From positions 712 through 13,657 of the forward strand of contig DHGK01000091.1 in NCBI GenBank assembly GCA_002402755.1: DNA of 12,946 nucleotides, read 5' to 3'. The DNA is from Planctomycetes bacterium UBA4800 (GTDB lineage Bacteria > Planctomycetota > UBA8108 > UBA8890 > UBA8898). Numbering within the stretch: position 1 is the stretch's first letter; every line of letters begins with the position of its first letter. Positions 1-6,235 of this stretch are shown piece by piece. The position numbers were made by a program, and so were the translations under genes. Below the pieces are notes generated by a model. The model was not told the origin of the DNA. It was given only the letters and a program-made list of their open reading frames with translations, and made no database searches.

Positions 1-2439
1 TACACGGTCGACCCGGCGCTCGTGCGCGGCGACGGCGGCGATGTCGTCGCCGTGCGCGTCTTCGACGGCGCGGGCAGGGGCGGGATCTACGCCGATGCCG
101 CCACGCCCTCGGCCTTCCGCGGCGGGCCCTTCGATCCGGACCTCACGACCGGCGGGCGCAACAACGGCTACACCGTGAACGGCGTCGGCTGGTACCGGAA
201 GACGTTCGAGCCGCCGTCGCGGGCGCCGGGCGGCCGCGTGATGATCCGCTTCGACGGCGTCTACATGCACTCGCAAGTGTGGGTCAACGGCAGCCGCCTC
301 GGCGAGCATCCGTACGGCTACACGCCGTTCGTCTTCGACCTGACGCCGCACCTCCGGTCCGGCCCCGACAACGTCATCGCCGTGCGCGTCGATGCGAGCG
401 GCGACCCGAGCCGCTGGTACCACGGCTCCGGCATCTGGCGCCACGTGTGGCTGATCGCCGTCCCCGCCGTGCATATCGACACGTGGGGCGTCTCCATTAC
501 GACGCCGCGCGCGAGCGCCGAGAAGGCCGCCGTGAGAGTCGCGACCACGGTCCGGAACGACGGCGGCGCCGCGCAACACGGCGGCCTGCGCACGTCGATC
601 CTCGACGCTGCGCGCAGGACGGTGGCCCAGGCGGTCGCCCCGGCCAAAAGCCTCGGGCCGCAGGCGAGCCGCACGCTCTTCCAGGAGATCGAGGTGCGCG
701 CCCCCGCGCTGTGGTCGCCCGATGCGCCCGCCCTGTACACGTGCGTGAGCGAAGTGCTCGCCGGCGATGCGGCCGGCAGCGTCATCGATCGCGTGGAGAC
801 GCCGTTCGGCATCCGCGCGATCGCGATCGACGCGGCCCGCGGGCTCCTCCTGAACGGCGCGCCGCTCGAGCTTCGCGGCGGCTGCATCCACCACGATCAC
901 GGCTGCCTCGGCGCGGCGTCCTTCGACCGCGCCGAGGAGCGGCGCGTGGAGCTCCTCAAGGCGAACGGCTTCAACGCGCTCAGGACGAGCCACAACCCGC
1001 CGTCCCCGGCCCTGCTCGATGCCTGCGACCGCCTCGGCATGCTCGTCATCGACGAGGCCTTCGACTGCTGGAAGCAGGGCAAGACCGGCCAGGACTACGG
1101 CCGCTTCTTCGAGGAGTGGTGGCGGCGCGATCTGGAGGCCATGGTGCTTCGCGACTGCAACCACCCGTCGGTGTTCATCTGGAGCATCGGCAACGAGGTG
1201 CCAGGCCAGAATACGCCCGAGTTCTTCCCGATCGCCAAGCAGCTCGCCCATTTCGTGCGCGCGCTCGATCCCTCGCGTCCGGTCACGCTCGCCGACTGCC
1301 CGACCGAGTTCCCGCGAAGGGGCGCGCCGGAGGGGCTCCACGCCGCCGTCGACGTGCGCGGCTACAACTACCAGTGGGAGCGCTATGCCGCGGACGCGAA
1401 GCGCGCGTCGCCGCCCCCCACCATCGGCACCGAGTCGTTTCCGCTCTACGCCTTCGACCAGTGGATGGGGGTTCTCGACCACCCGCACGTCATCGGCGAT
1501 TTCGTGTGGACGGCGATCGACTACCTCGGCGAGGCGGGGCTCGGCTACTGGGGCCCCTACGACGAGCGCCCGGGGCGCACGACCATCAACATGGTGGCGA
1601 CCGTGAGCGAGAAGGGCGCGGGCGGATGGAGCCTCCCCTATGCGGGCGCGCAATGGCTTCAGACCGGCGCCGACCAGGACAGGTGGCTCGTCGTGACGGC
1701 GCAGTGCGGCGATCTCGATCTCTGCGGCTTCAAGCGCCCGCCGTCGTATTACCGCGATGTCCTCTGGCAGACCGGCGCGCGCGTGTCGGCCTTCGTGCAC
1801 CCGCCGTATCCCGAGGGCACGCGGATTGCGGCGAGCGTCTGGAGCTGGCCGGACGTGCGCGCGAGCTGGACCTGGCCGGACCTGGCGGGGAAGCCGCTCG
1901 CGGTCGACGTCTACTCGGCGTGCCCGCGCGTACGGCTCGCGCTCAACGGCCGGTCGCTCGGCGAGAAGGAGACGAATCGCGGCACGCGTTTCATCGCGTC
2001 GTGGAAGGTGCCGTACGAGCCGGGGACGCTTGCGGCCGTGGGCCTCGATGCCGCCGGCAAGGAGATCGCGCGCTGGGAGCTCGCGACCGCGGGCGCGCCG
2101 GCGTCCATTCGCCTCACGGCGGATCGCGCCGCGCTCCGGCCCGATTCGCAGGACCTCGCATTCGTGACCGTCGAGGTGCTCGACGGCCGCGGCATTCTCT
2201 GCCCCGATGCCGACAACCTCGTGCGGTTCACGATCGAGGGTCCCGCGACGCTCGCCGGCGTGTGCAGCGGCAACCCGCGCAGCCTGGAGAGCTTCCAGAA
2301 GCCCGAGCGCAGGGCGTTCCGGGGCCGCTGCCTCGCGGTCATCAAAGCCGACGGGACGCCGGGAACGGTGACGCTCACGGCGCGGGCCGACGGGCTTGCG
2401 CCGGCCGAGACGCGGATCGCCGCCGGCGGCGCGCGCTGA
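1..2439 (+). CDS. GH2 family beta-galactosidase-type glycoside hydrolase, 5' end outside window
   Basis: The frame is open from base 1, so the start codon lies upstream; numbering here counts base 1 as codon 1. Codons 1-35 look like the tail of an extra jelly-roll domain (VAVRVFDGAGRGGIY). The usual GH2 sugar-binding domain starts at about codon 61 (GVGWYRKTFE) and an immunoglobulin-like domain follows at about 160-275. The TIM barrel spans about 275-560 and carries the family signature RTSHNPPSPALLDACDRLGM. The acid/base is Glu399 (WSIGNEV) and the nucleophile Glu478 (IGTES). After the barrel, GDLDLCGFKRPPSYYR is typical of beta-galactosidases with C-terminal DUF4982-type and Glyco_hydro2_C5-like beta domains, which appear to fill about 600-812. 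The enzyme should hydrolyse terminal beta-galactosides or related glycosides. The exact sugar cannot be read from sequence. Whether it is exported is unknown because the N terminus is missing. It converges on the next gene with an 18-base gap. Confidence 0.93.
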   Translation, partial: YTVDPALVRGDGGDVVAVRVFDGAGRGGIYADAATPSAFRGGPFDPDLTTGGRNNGYTVNGVGWYRKTFEPPSRAPGGRVMIRFDGVYMHSQVWVNGSRLGEHPYGYTPFVFDLTPHLRSGPDNVIAVRVDASGDPSRWYHGSGIWRHVWLIAVPAVHIDTWGVSITTPRASAEKAAVRVATTVRNDGGAAQHGGLRTSILDAARRTVAQAVAPAKSLGPQASRTLFQEIEVRAPALWSPDAPALYTCVSEVLAGDAAGSVIDRVETPFGIRAIAIDAARGLLLNGAPLELRGGCIHHDHGCLGAASFDRAEERRVELLKANGFNALRTSHNPPSPALLDACDRLGMLVIDEAFDCWKQGKTGQDYGRFFEEWWRRDLEAMVLRDCNHPSVFIWSIGNEVPGQNTPEFFPIAKQLAHFVRALDPSRPVTLADCPTEFPRRGAPEGLHAAVDVRGYNYQWERYAADAKRASPPPTIGTESFPLYAFDQWMGVLDHPHVIGDFVWTAIDYLGEAGLGYWGPYDERPGRTTINMVATVSEKGAGGWSLPYAGAQWLQTGADQDRWLVVTAQCGDLDLCGFKRPPSYYRDVLWQTGARVSAFVHPPYPEGTRIAASVWSWPDVRASWTWPDLAGKPLAVDVYSACPRVRLALNGRSLGEKETNRGTRFIASWKVPYEPGTLAAVGLDAAGKEIARWELATAGAPASIRLTADRAALRPDSQDLAFVTVEVLDGRGILCPDADNLVRFTIEGPATLAGVCSGNPRSLESFQKPERRAFRGRCLAVIKADGTPGTVTLTARADGLAPAETRIAAGGAR

Positions 2440-2457
2440 GAAGAACGCGGCGCGAGC

Positions 2458-3396
2458 TCACCGCGCGCCGTAGGCGGCCTCGCGGTCTCTGCGGCGCACA
2501 AGCTCGCTCGCGTACCTGAGGCCGAGCGTCGCCGCATGCTCGCGCGCCCAGTCGGTGAGCTTGGTCGAGCCCGCGGGCGGCGCGTCGACGCAGAGCTTGT
2601 TGCCCATGAGCCCCTTGACCTCGTCCCACGTGATGATCACATCGCCGACCAGCCTTCCCACGACCCACGTGCCGAGGTAGGCCAGGGGCGCCGGCAGCGG
2701 CACGATCGGGCGGCGGACGCCGATGATCTCGGCGATCCGCGCCACGAGCTCGCGGTACGCGAAGGTCTCCGGCCCGATCGCGTCGATCGTCGCATCCTCC
2801 CGCGCATCGCCCTGCGCGACCGCCAGGTCCGCGAGATCCTCAACGTGGATCGGTTGGAGCTTGTACCGCCCGTTGCCGAACATGCCGAAGAGCGACACGC
2901 GCCGCAGCGTCCACGCGATGTTGTTGACGAGAATGTCCTCGTTGCCGAAGAGGACGGCCGGCCTGAGGATTGCGTGGGACAGTCCCGTCTCCCGCAACGC
3001 GCGCTCGAGCTGCGCCTTCGCGCGGAAGTACTCGAGCGGCGAGTCCTCGGACGGATTCGTAATGCTGACGTGCACGATGCGCTCGACGCCGGCTTCCTTC
3101 GCGGCCCGAAACAGCGTCTCGGTGTTCCGCACCGCCTGGGCGATGGTGAACATCGGGCGGTTGAACCTGACCCAGTACGTGTTGTAGAGAACCGCGACGC
3201 CCGCGAGCGACTTCCCGAGCGCCGCCGGATCGTCGAAGTTGAACGGAAAGGCGCGCACCTTGCCGCCGAACGGGTTCGCCCGGCCGAGCGAGTTCGTGAG
3301 CGTGATCACCTCGCGGCCCTGGGCAAGCAGCCGCGCGGCGATGTACCTGCCCGAGTACCCGAAGGCGCCGGTGACGGCGTGAATCCCTGAAGCCAT
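2458..3396 (-). CDS. atypical SDR, NAD(P)-dependent epimerase/NmrA-like protein
   Basis: The product is 312 residues with an N-terminal Rossmann motif, TGAFGYSGRYIA (Gly10, Gly13, Gly16). A YxxxK pair is present at Tyr123 and Lys127 (EYFRAKAQLE), followed by ILRPAVLFGNEDI, the substrate-side strand typical of extended or atypical SDRs. The overall pattern resembles the NDUFA9-like/NAD(P)H-binding epimerase group, whose bacterial members mostly have unknown substrates. No signal peptide is seen, so it should be cytosolic. The start is ATG at 3396, with only a weak GAGAG-like ribosome binding site before it. A candidate promoter would place the transcript start almost on the ATG. It is transcribed towards the GH2 gene and away from the DedA gene. 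The family call is secure; the reaction is not known. Confidence 0.88.
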   Translation of the reverse strand: MASGIHAVTGAFGYSGRYIAARLLAQGREVITLTNSLGRANPFGGKVRAFPFNFDDPAALGKSLAGVAVLYNTYWVRFNRPMFTIAQAVRNTETLFRAAKEAGVERIVHVSITNPSEDSPLEYFRAKAQLERALRETGLSHAILRPAVLFGNEDILVNNIAWTLRRVSLFGMFGNGRYKLQPIHVEDLADLAVAQGDAREDATIDAIGPETFAYRELVARIAEIIGVRRPIVPLPAPLAYLGTWVVGRLVGDVIITWDEVKGLMGNKLCVDAPPAGSTKLTDWAREHAATLGLRYASELVRRRDREAAYGAR

Positions 3397-3402
3397 GCTC
3401 TC

Positions 3403-3431
3403 ATGCTATCGCGGCGGACCGCGGCGCGCAA
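3403..3431 (-). promoter_or_regulatory. candidate promoter of the SDR gene
   Basis: On the minus strand, TTGCGC (3431-3426) and TAGCAT (3408-3403) are separated by 17 bases, a sigma70-like arrangement with moderate matches in both boxes. Transcription would start near 3396, the A of the SDR start codon, giving a leaderless or nearly leaderless mRNA. This is a pattern match only. Confidence 0.3.
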
Positions 3432-3447
3432 CGCCTGTCTCGTTGCC

Positions 3448-3477
3448 TTGACGCTCTCGCGCGGCGGCCGGTATCAT
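3448..3477 (+). promoter_or_regulatory. candidate sigma70-type promoter of the DedA-hydrolase operon
   Basis: TTGACG (3448-3453) and TATCAT (3472-3477) each match the consensus at five of six bases with an 18-base spacer. This is the best promoter match in the window and is AT-rich for such GC-rich surroundings. Transcription would begin near 3484. That argues against a GTG start at 3488 for the next gene and for the ATG at 3569, leaving a leader of about 85 bases. Confidence 0.55.
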
Positions 3478-3568
3478 CGCCCCGCGCGTGGAGGGCCACG
3501 CCGTGAGGACGCGATACGCGGAGTGCGGCGCCACGGCGATGCGACTCGGGGCGCGAAAGGCCGGCGGC

Positions 3569-4276
3569 ATGGAAGCCCTGCACTACTTCCTCGATTTCGT
3601 CCTTCACGTCGACAAGTACATCGACAAGCTCATCGGGCTCTTCGGGCACTGGTCCTACCTGATCCTCTTCGCGATCATCTTCTGCGAGACGGGGCTCGTC
3701 GTCACGCCGTTTCTTCCCGGCGACACGCTGCTCTTCGCCGCCGGCACGTTCGCGGCCAAGGGGTCCTTCGACCCGTTCCTGCTCATCGTCGTGCTCCTCG
3801 CCGCGGCGATCGCGGGCGATGCGGTCAACTACTGCATCGGGAAGCTCTTCGGCGAGAAGCTCGTGCGCGCGCGGCGGGTGCCGTTCTTCAAGCAGGAGTA
3901 CCTGGACCGCACGCACCGCTTCTACGAGAGGTACGGCGCCAAGACGATCGTCATCGCCAGGTTCGTGCCGATCGTCAGGACCTTCGCGCCGTTCGTCGCC
4001 GGCCTGGGAACCATGACGTACTACCGCTTCGCCATCTACAATGTCACGGGCGCCCTTCTCTGGGTCGTGCTGCTTGTTCTGGCCGGCTACTTCTTCGGCA
4101 CCATTCCCATCGTCGAGAGGAACTTCACGCTCGTCATCTACTTGATCGTGCTCGTCTCGATCATGCCGGGCGTCATCGAGTTCTGGCGGCAGTGGCGCCA
4201 CCACAAGAGGGAAGCCGCGGCCGCGAAGGAGAAGGAGTCCGCGCCCGGCGAGGGCGGCGGGCCGGGACGCGCATGA
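3569..4276 (+). CDS. DedA family inner-membrane protein
   Basis: The product is 235 residues and an integral membrane protein. The start is ATG 3569, with AAGG at 3557-3560 eight bases upstream; a GTG at 3488 would add a non-conserved N terminus. Hydrophobic or re-entrant segments lie at about 29-62, 70-91, 128-150, 155-178 and 187-205, and a charged, Ala/Glu/Gly-rich cytoplasmic tail follows. Family hallmarks are present: FCETG with Glu40, FLPGDTLLFAAG with Asp52, and RFVPIVRTFAPFVAGLG with Arg131 and Arg137. These four match the acidic and arginine residues known to be essential in E. coli YqjA/YghB. DedA proteins are proton-dependent membrane proteins tied to lipid carrier recycling, membrane potential and envelope homeostasis. 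Its stop overlaps the next start by four bases (ATGA), so the two genes are probably translationally coupled. The family call is secure; the cargo is unknown. Confidence 0.92.
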   Translation: MEALHYFLDFVLHVDKYIDKLIGLFGHWSYLILFAIIFCETGLVVTPFLPGDTLLFAAGTFAAKGSFDPFLLIVVLLAAAIAGDAVNYCIGKLFGEKLVRARRVPFFKQEYLDRTHRFYERYGAKTIVIARFVPIVRTFAPFVAGLGTMTYYRFAIYNVTGALLWVVLLVLAGYFFGTIPIVERNFTLVIYLIVLVSIMPGVIEFWRQWRHHKREAAAAKEKESAPGEGGGPGRA

Positions 4277-5376
4277 GAGCGCCTCGCGCCGCCCTTGCGC
4301 TTCTCGCGCTCGCTTTTCTGGCCTGCGTCTCCGGCGCGCCGGCCGCGCCGCCCTCGCCGCCCTTCTACGCCGACAGGACCGATCTTCTCAAGGTCATCGA
4401 TGCATCGGGCGTCCTCCGCCCGATCGAGCGCGCGGCGGACCTGGCGCTCCGCCGCCGCCACACCCTGGAGCACATGGCGCTCGTCATGGGACCCGTGCCG
4501 GAGGAGTTCCGGGCGACCGCGCTCGCGCCGCGGGTGCTCGAGGAGATCGCGGGCCCGAAGTTCACGCGCAGGAAGATCGCGCTCAGGGTCGAGCCCGCCG
4601 ACACGATGACGGCGCACCTCCTCCTTCCCCGCGGCCTCGCCGGGAAGGCGCCGGCCGTGCTCTGCCTCCACCAGACGACCGCCATCGGCAAGGACGAGCC
4701 CGCGGGACTCGGCGGCAGCGCGGATCTCGCGTACGCGCGCGAGCTCGCCGAGCGCGGCTACGTGACGCTCGCCCCGGACTGCTGGGACTTCGGCGACTAC
4801 CGGACGAGCGCCTACGACCCCTACGCGCACGGCTATGCGAGCGGCACCATGAAGTCGCTCTGGAACCACATGCGCGCCCTGGACTACCTCTGCTCGCTGC
4901 CCGAGGTCGACGCCGAGCGCATCGGCTGCATCGGCCATTCGCTCGGCGGCCACAACACGCTCTGGCTCGCCGCGTTCGACCCGCGCGTGAAGATCGCGGT
5001 CTCGAGCTGCGGCTTCAGCTCGATGGCGAGCTACGCGGCCTCGCCCTACGGCGGCGGCAGCCTCAAGAACTGGGCGCAGCGCAGGTACATGCCGCGCATC
5101 GAGACCGTCTACGGCAACGACCCGCGCCGCCTGCCCTTCGACTGGCCCGAGGTGCTCGCGGCCATCGCCCCGCGCCCCGTCTTCATCTCCGCCCCGCTCC
5201 GCGACGAGAACTTCCTCGCCCCCGGCGTCAAGGAATGCGTCGATGCCGCGCAGCGGGTGTACGCATTCCTCGCCGCCGAGAGGAACCTCGTTGCCGAGTA
5301 TCCGGACGCGGCCCACTCCTTCCCGCCCGCGGTGCGCGCGAAGGCGTACGAGCGCATCGACGCCGCCCTGCGGTAA
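4273..5376 (+). CDS. exported alpha/beta hydrolase (dienelactone hydrolase/acetyl esterase-like)
   Basis: The product is 367 residues. An N-terminal signal sequence (MRAPRAALALLALAFLAC) is followed by a Pro/Ala-rich linker. FLAC is a poor lipobox, so signal peptidase I cleavage near residues 21-25 is as likely as lipidation. The alpha/beta hydrolase fold begins near residue 100. The nucleophile elbow is GHSLGG with Ser223; the acid is probably Asp311 (LRDENF) and the base His348 (DAAHSFP). It resembles large periplasmic esterases or peptidases of the DLH/abhydrolase_7 type, often found with carbohydrate esterases, so removal of acyl groups from glycans is plausible but unproven. It starts inside the DedA stop codon and has no separate promoter. 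Its own TAA takes its last two bases from the inverted repeat that follows directly. Confidence 0.88.
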   Translation: MRAPRAALALLALAFLACVSGAPAAPPSPPFYADRTDLLKVIDASGVLRPIERAADLALRRRHTLEHMALVMGPVPEEFRATALAPRVLEEIAGPKFTRRKIALRVEPADTMTAHLLLPRGLAGKAPAVLCLHQTTAIGKDEPAGLGGSADLAYARELAERGYVTLAPDCWDFGDYRTSAYDPYAHGYASGTMKSLWNHMRALDYLCSLPEVDAERIGCIGHSLGGHNTLWLAAFDPRVKIAVSSCGFSSMASYAASPYGGGSLKNWAQRRYMPRIETVYGNDPRRLPFDWPEVLAAIAPRPVFISAPLRDENFLAPGVKECVDAAQRVYAFLAAERNLVAEYPDAAHSFPPAVRAKAYERIDAALR

Positions 5377-5377
5377 T

Positions 5378-5427
5378 CCGGGGACAGTCACCGATTTCCC
5401 CGCGGGGAAATTGGTGACTGTCCCCGG
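5378..5427. repeat. 50-bp near-perfect palindrome, left copy of the CCGGGGACAGTCACC repeat
   Basis: Arms 5378-5401 and 5404-5427 pair at 23 of 24 positions, the mismatch being a G/T pair, around a 2-base centre. The core reads CCGGGGACAGTCACCGATTT. It begins directly after the hydrolase stop codon. As RNA it would form a long hairpin that could end or protect the upstream transcript, though there is no T-tract. A partial GTCCCCGG recurs at 5434-5441. Confidence 0.9.
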
Positions 5428-5454
5428 CTGGACGTCCCCGGGTGGACGGCATAG

Positions 5455-5490
5455 TAGTCACTTGACTATTTCCCTCGTACTCGCTACGCT
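5455..5490 (+). promoter_or_regulatory. candidate promoter with dyad operator for the toxin-antitoxin pair
   Basis: A perfect dyad TAGTCA-CT-TGACTA occupies 5455-5468. A -35-like TTGACT lies inside it (5462-5467), followed by a 17-base spacer and a weak -10-like TACGCT (5485-5490). Transcription would start near 5497, ahead of the GTG at 5525. Overlap of a short dyad with a -35 box is how XRE-type antitoxins commonly repress their own operon, so this is the natural operator candidate. The dyad is seen; the regulation is inferred. Confidence 0.45.
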
Positions 5491-5524
5491 TCCAAGGGCA
5501 GTCAATTCTCAGCGGACTCGGGCG

Positions 5525-5794
5525 GTGAAGCACCTCAGAATCATCTGGGACAGAGCGGATGACCCGCATGGGAACGTGGAGCACATCCTCCAGCACGATC
5601 TGAGCATCGAGGATGTCGAGCACGTGCTCGCGAATCCGGCGGCGGAGGGCGCCAGCAGGTCGACCGGGCTTCCGGTCGCATGGGGCTACGTGCCCGACGG
5701 CCGTTACACGATCGTCGTGTACGAGAAGATCGACAAGGAGACGATCAGAGTGATCACCGCCTATGAAGTCGCGGCGAGGCGAAGGAGATCGTGA
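5525..5794 (+). CDS. BrnT-like RelE/HigB-superfamily toxin candidate
   Basis: The product is 89 residues. The start is GTG 5525, where family-like sequence begins (VKHLRIIWDRADDPHGN); no clear Shine-Dalgarno precedes it. It follows a BrnT-like order: a WD strand near residues 8-9, an N..HI..H helix, EDVEHVLANP, a strand with a glycine (VAWGYVPDGRYTIVVYE), and a final IRVITAYEV where BrnT has an I-S/T-A-R-like ending. It carries a basic C-terminal tail (RRRR). Such toxins are small ribonucleases that block translation. The last base of its stop (5794) lies one base before the antitoxin ATG, so the two are coupled. Related small proteins beside HTH genes are common in Planctomycetes. Toxicity is inferred from fold-like pattern and context, not from a catalytic motif. 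Confidence 0.68.
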   Translation: MKHLRIIWDRADDPHGNVEHILQHDLSIEDVEHVLANPAAEGASRSTGLPVAWGYVPDGRYTIVVYEKIDKETIRVITAYEVAARRRRS

Positions 5795-5795
5795 T

Positions 5796-6113
5796 ATGGC
5801 ACGGAAGAACGTGACGAGAATCGTGCGGTCGCGCCGAATCAGCGACGCGCGGCGCCGCCGCGACCAGGCGATCAGGCGGAAAGTGCTCGCCGAGTTCCCG
5901 CCGGCGCCGCCCCGGCCGATTCCGGCGTCGTTGAGCAAGAGCCTCAAGGAGGCCTTGCTCGCAAGCGATCTCAGCCTTTATCAGATCGCCAAGAGCGCGG
6001 GTGTCTCGCAGATCGTCATCTCGCGCTTCGTGTCCGGGCAAAGGGACATTCGCATGGGGACGGCGGACAAGCTGGCACACGCGCTCCGCCTGCGGCTGAC
6101 GATGGCGTCATGA
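5796..6113 (+). CDS. XRE/HigA-like helix-turn-helix antitoxin candidate
   Basis: The product is 105 residues. The start is ATG 5796, with AAGGAG at 5782-5787 eight bases upstream; an in-frame ATG at 5763 lies within the toxin gene and lacks this site. Residues 1-45 are strongly basic and then proline-rich and look disordered. Residues 48-102 form a compact XRE-type HTH (LYQIAKSAGVSQIVISRF, then GQRDIRMGTADKLAHAL). It probably binds the upstream toxin product and represses the shared promoter. The toxin-first order matches HigBA and BrnTA. The basic N-terminal arm is unusual for a HigA-type antitoxin and may contact DNA or the toxin. Its TGA is followed immediately by AATCCGG, the end sequence of the surrounding repeat. 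Confidence 0.75.
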   Translation: MARKNVTRIVRSRRISDARRRRDQAIRRKVLAEFPPAPPRPIPASLSKSLKEALLASDLSLYQIAKSAGVSQIVISRFVSGQRDIRMGTADKLAHALRLRLTMAS

Positions 6114-6235
6114 AATCCGGAAATCCGGGGACCCGGAAATCCGGGGCCAGTCACCGATTTCCTGCGGGAAATCGGTGACTGGCGGGGGAAATCGGTGACT
6201 GTCCCCGGAAAGAAATTATCGGTGACTGTCCCCGG
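6113..6235. repeat. right-hand cluster of four CCGGGGACAGTCACC-type repeats
   Basis: The cluster opens with three copies of AAATCCGG (6113-6120, 6121-6128, 6137-6144). A core copy on the plus strand follows at 6141-6162, with one A-to-C change. Three inverted copies lie at 6167-6183, 6187-6208 and 6218-6235. Arms 6146-6162 and 6167-6183 form a perfect 17-bp hairpin with a TGCG tetraloop. The last copy has extra bases around 6216-6218 that create the araD stop codon on the minus strand. The cluster separates the converging antitoxin and araD genes and may act as a two-way terminator. Confidence 0.9.

Noticed and set aside
2427..2470. 9-bp inverted repeat (CGGCGCGCG / CGCGCGCCG) across the convergent GH2 and SDR gene ends
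   Set aside because: The loop is about 26 bases, there is no T-tract, and such GC-only matches are expected by chance here. It could weakly aid termination but is not supported as a feature.
2375..2668. Additional overlapping frames in the GH2, SDR and serine dehydratase regions
   Set aside because: They are Arg/Ala/Pro-rich translations of other genes' alternate frames, with no recognisable domain or ribosome binding site.
3488..3568. GTG at 3488 as an earlier DedA start
   Set aside because: The added residues are not DedA-like, the candidate promoter would start RNA almost on that codon, and ATG 3569 has a well-placed AAGG.
5243..5524. Upstream in-frame extension of the toxin gene back to 5243
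   Set aside because: It would read through the hydrolase gene and the palindrome and give non-protein-like sequence; family-like residues begin at GTG 5525.
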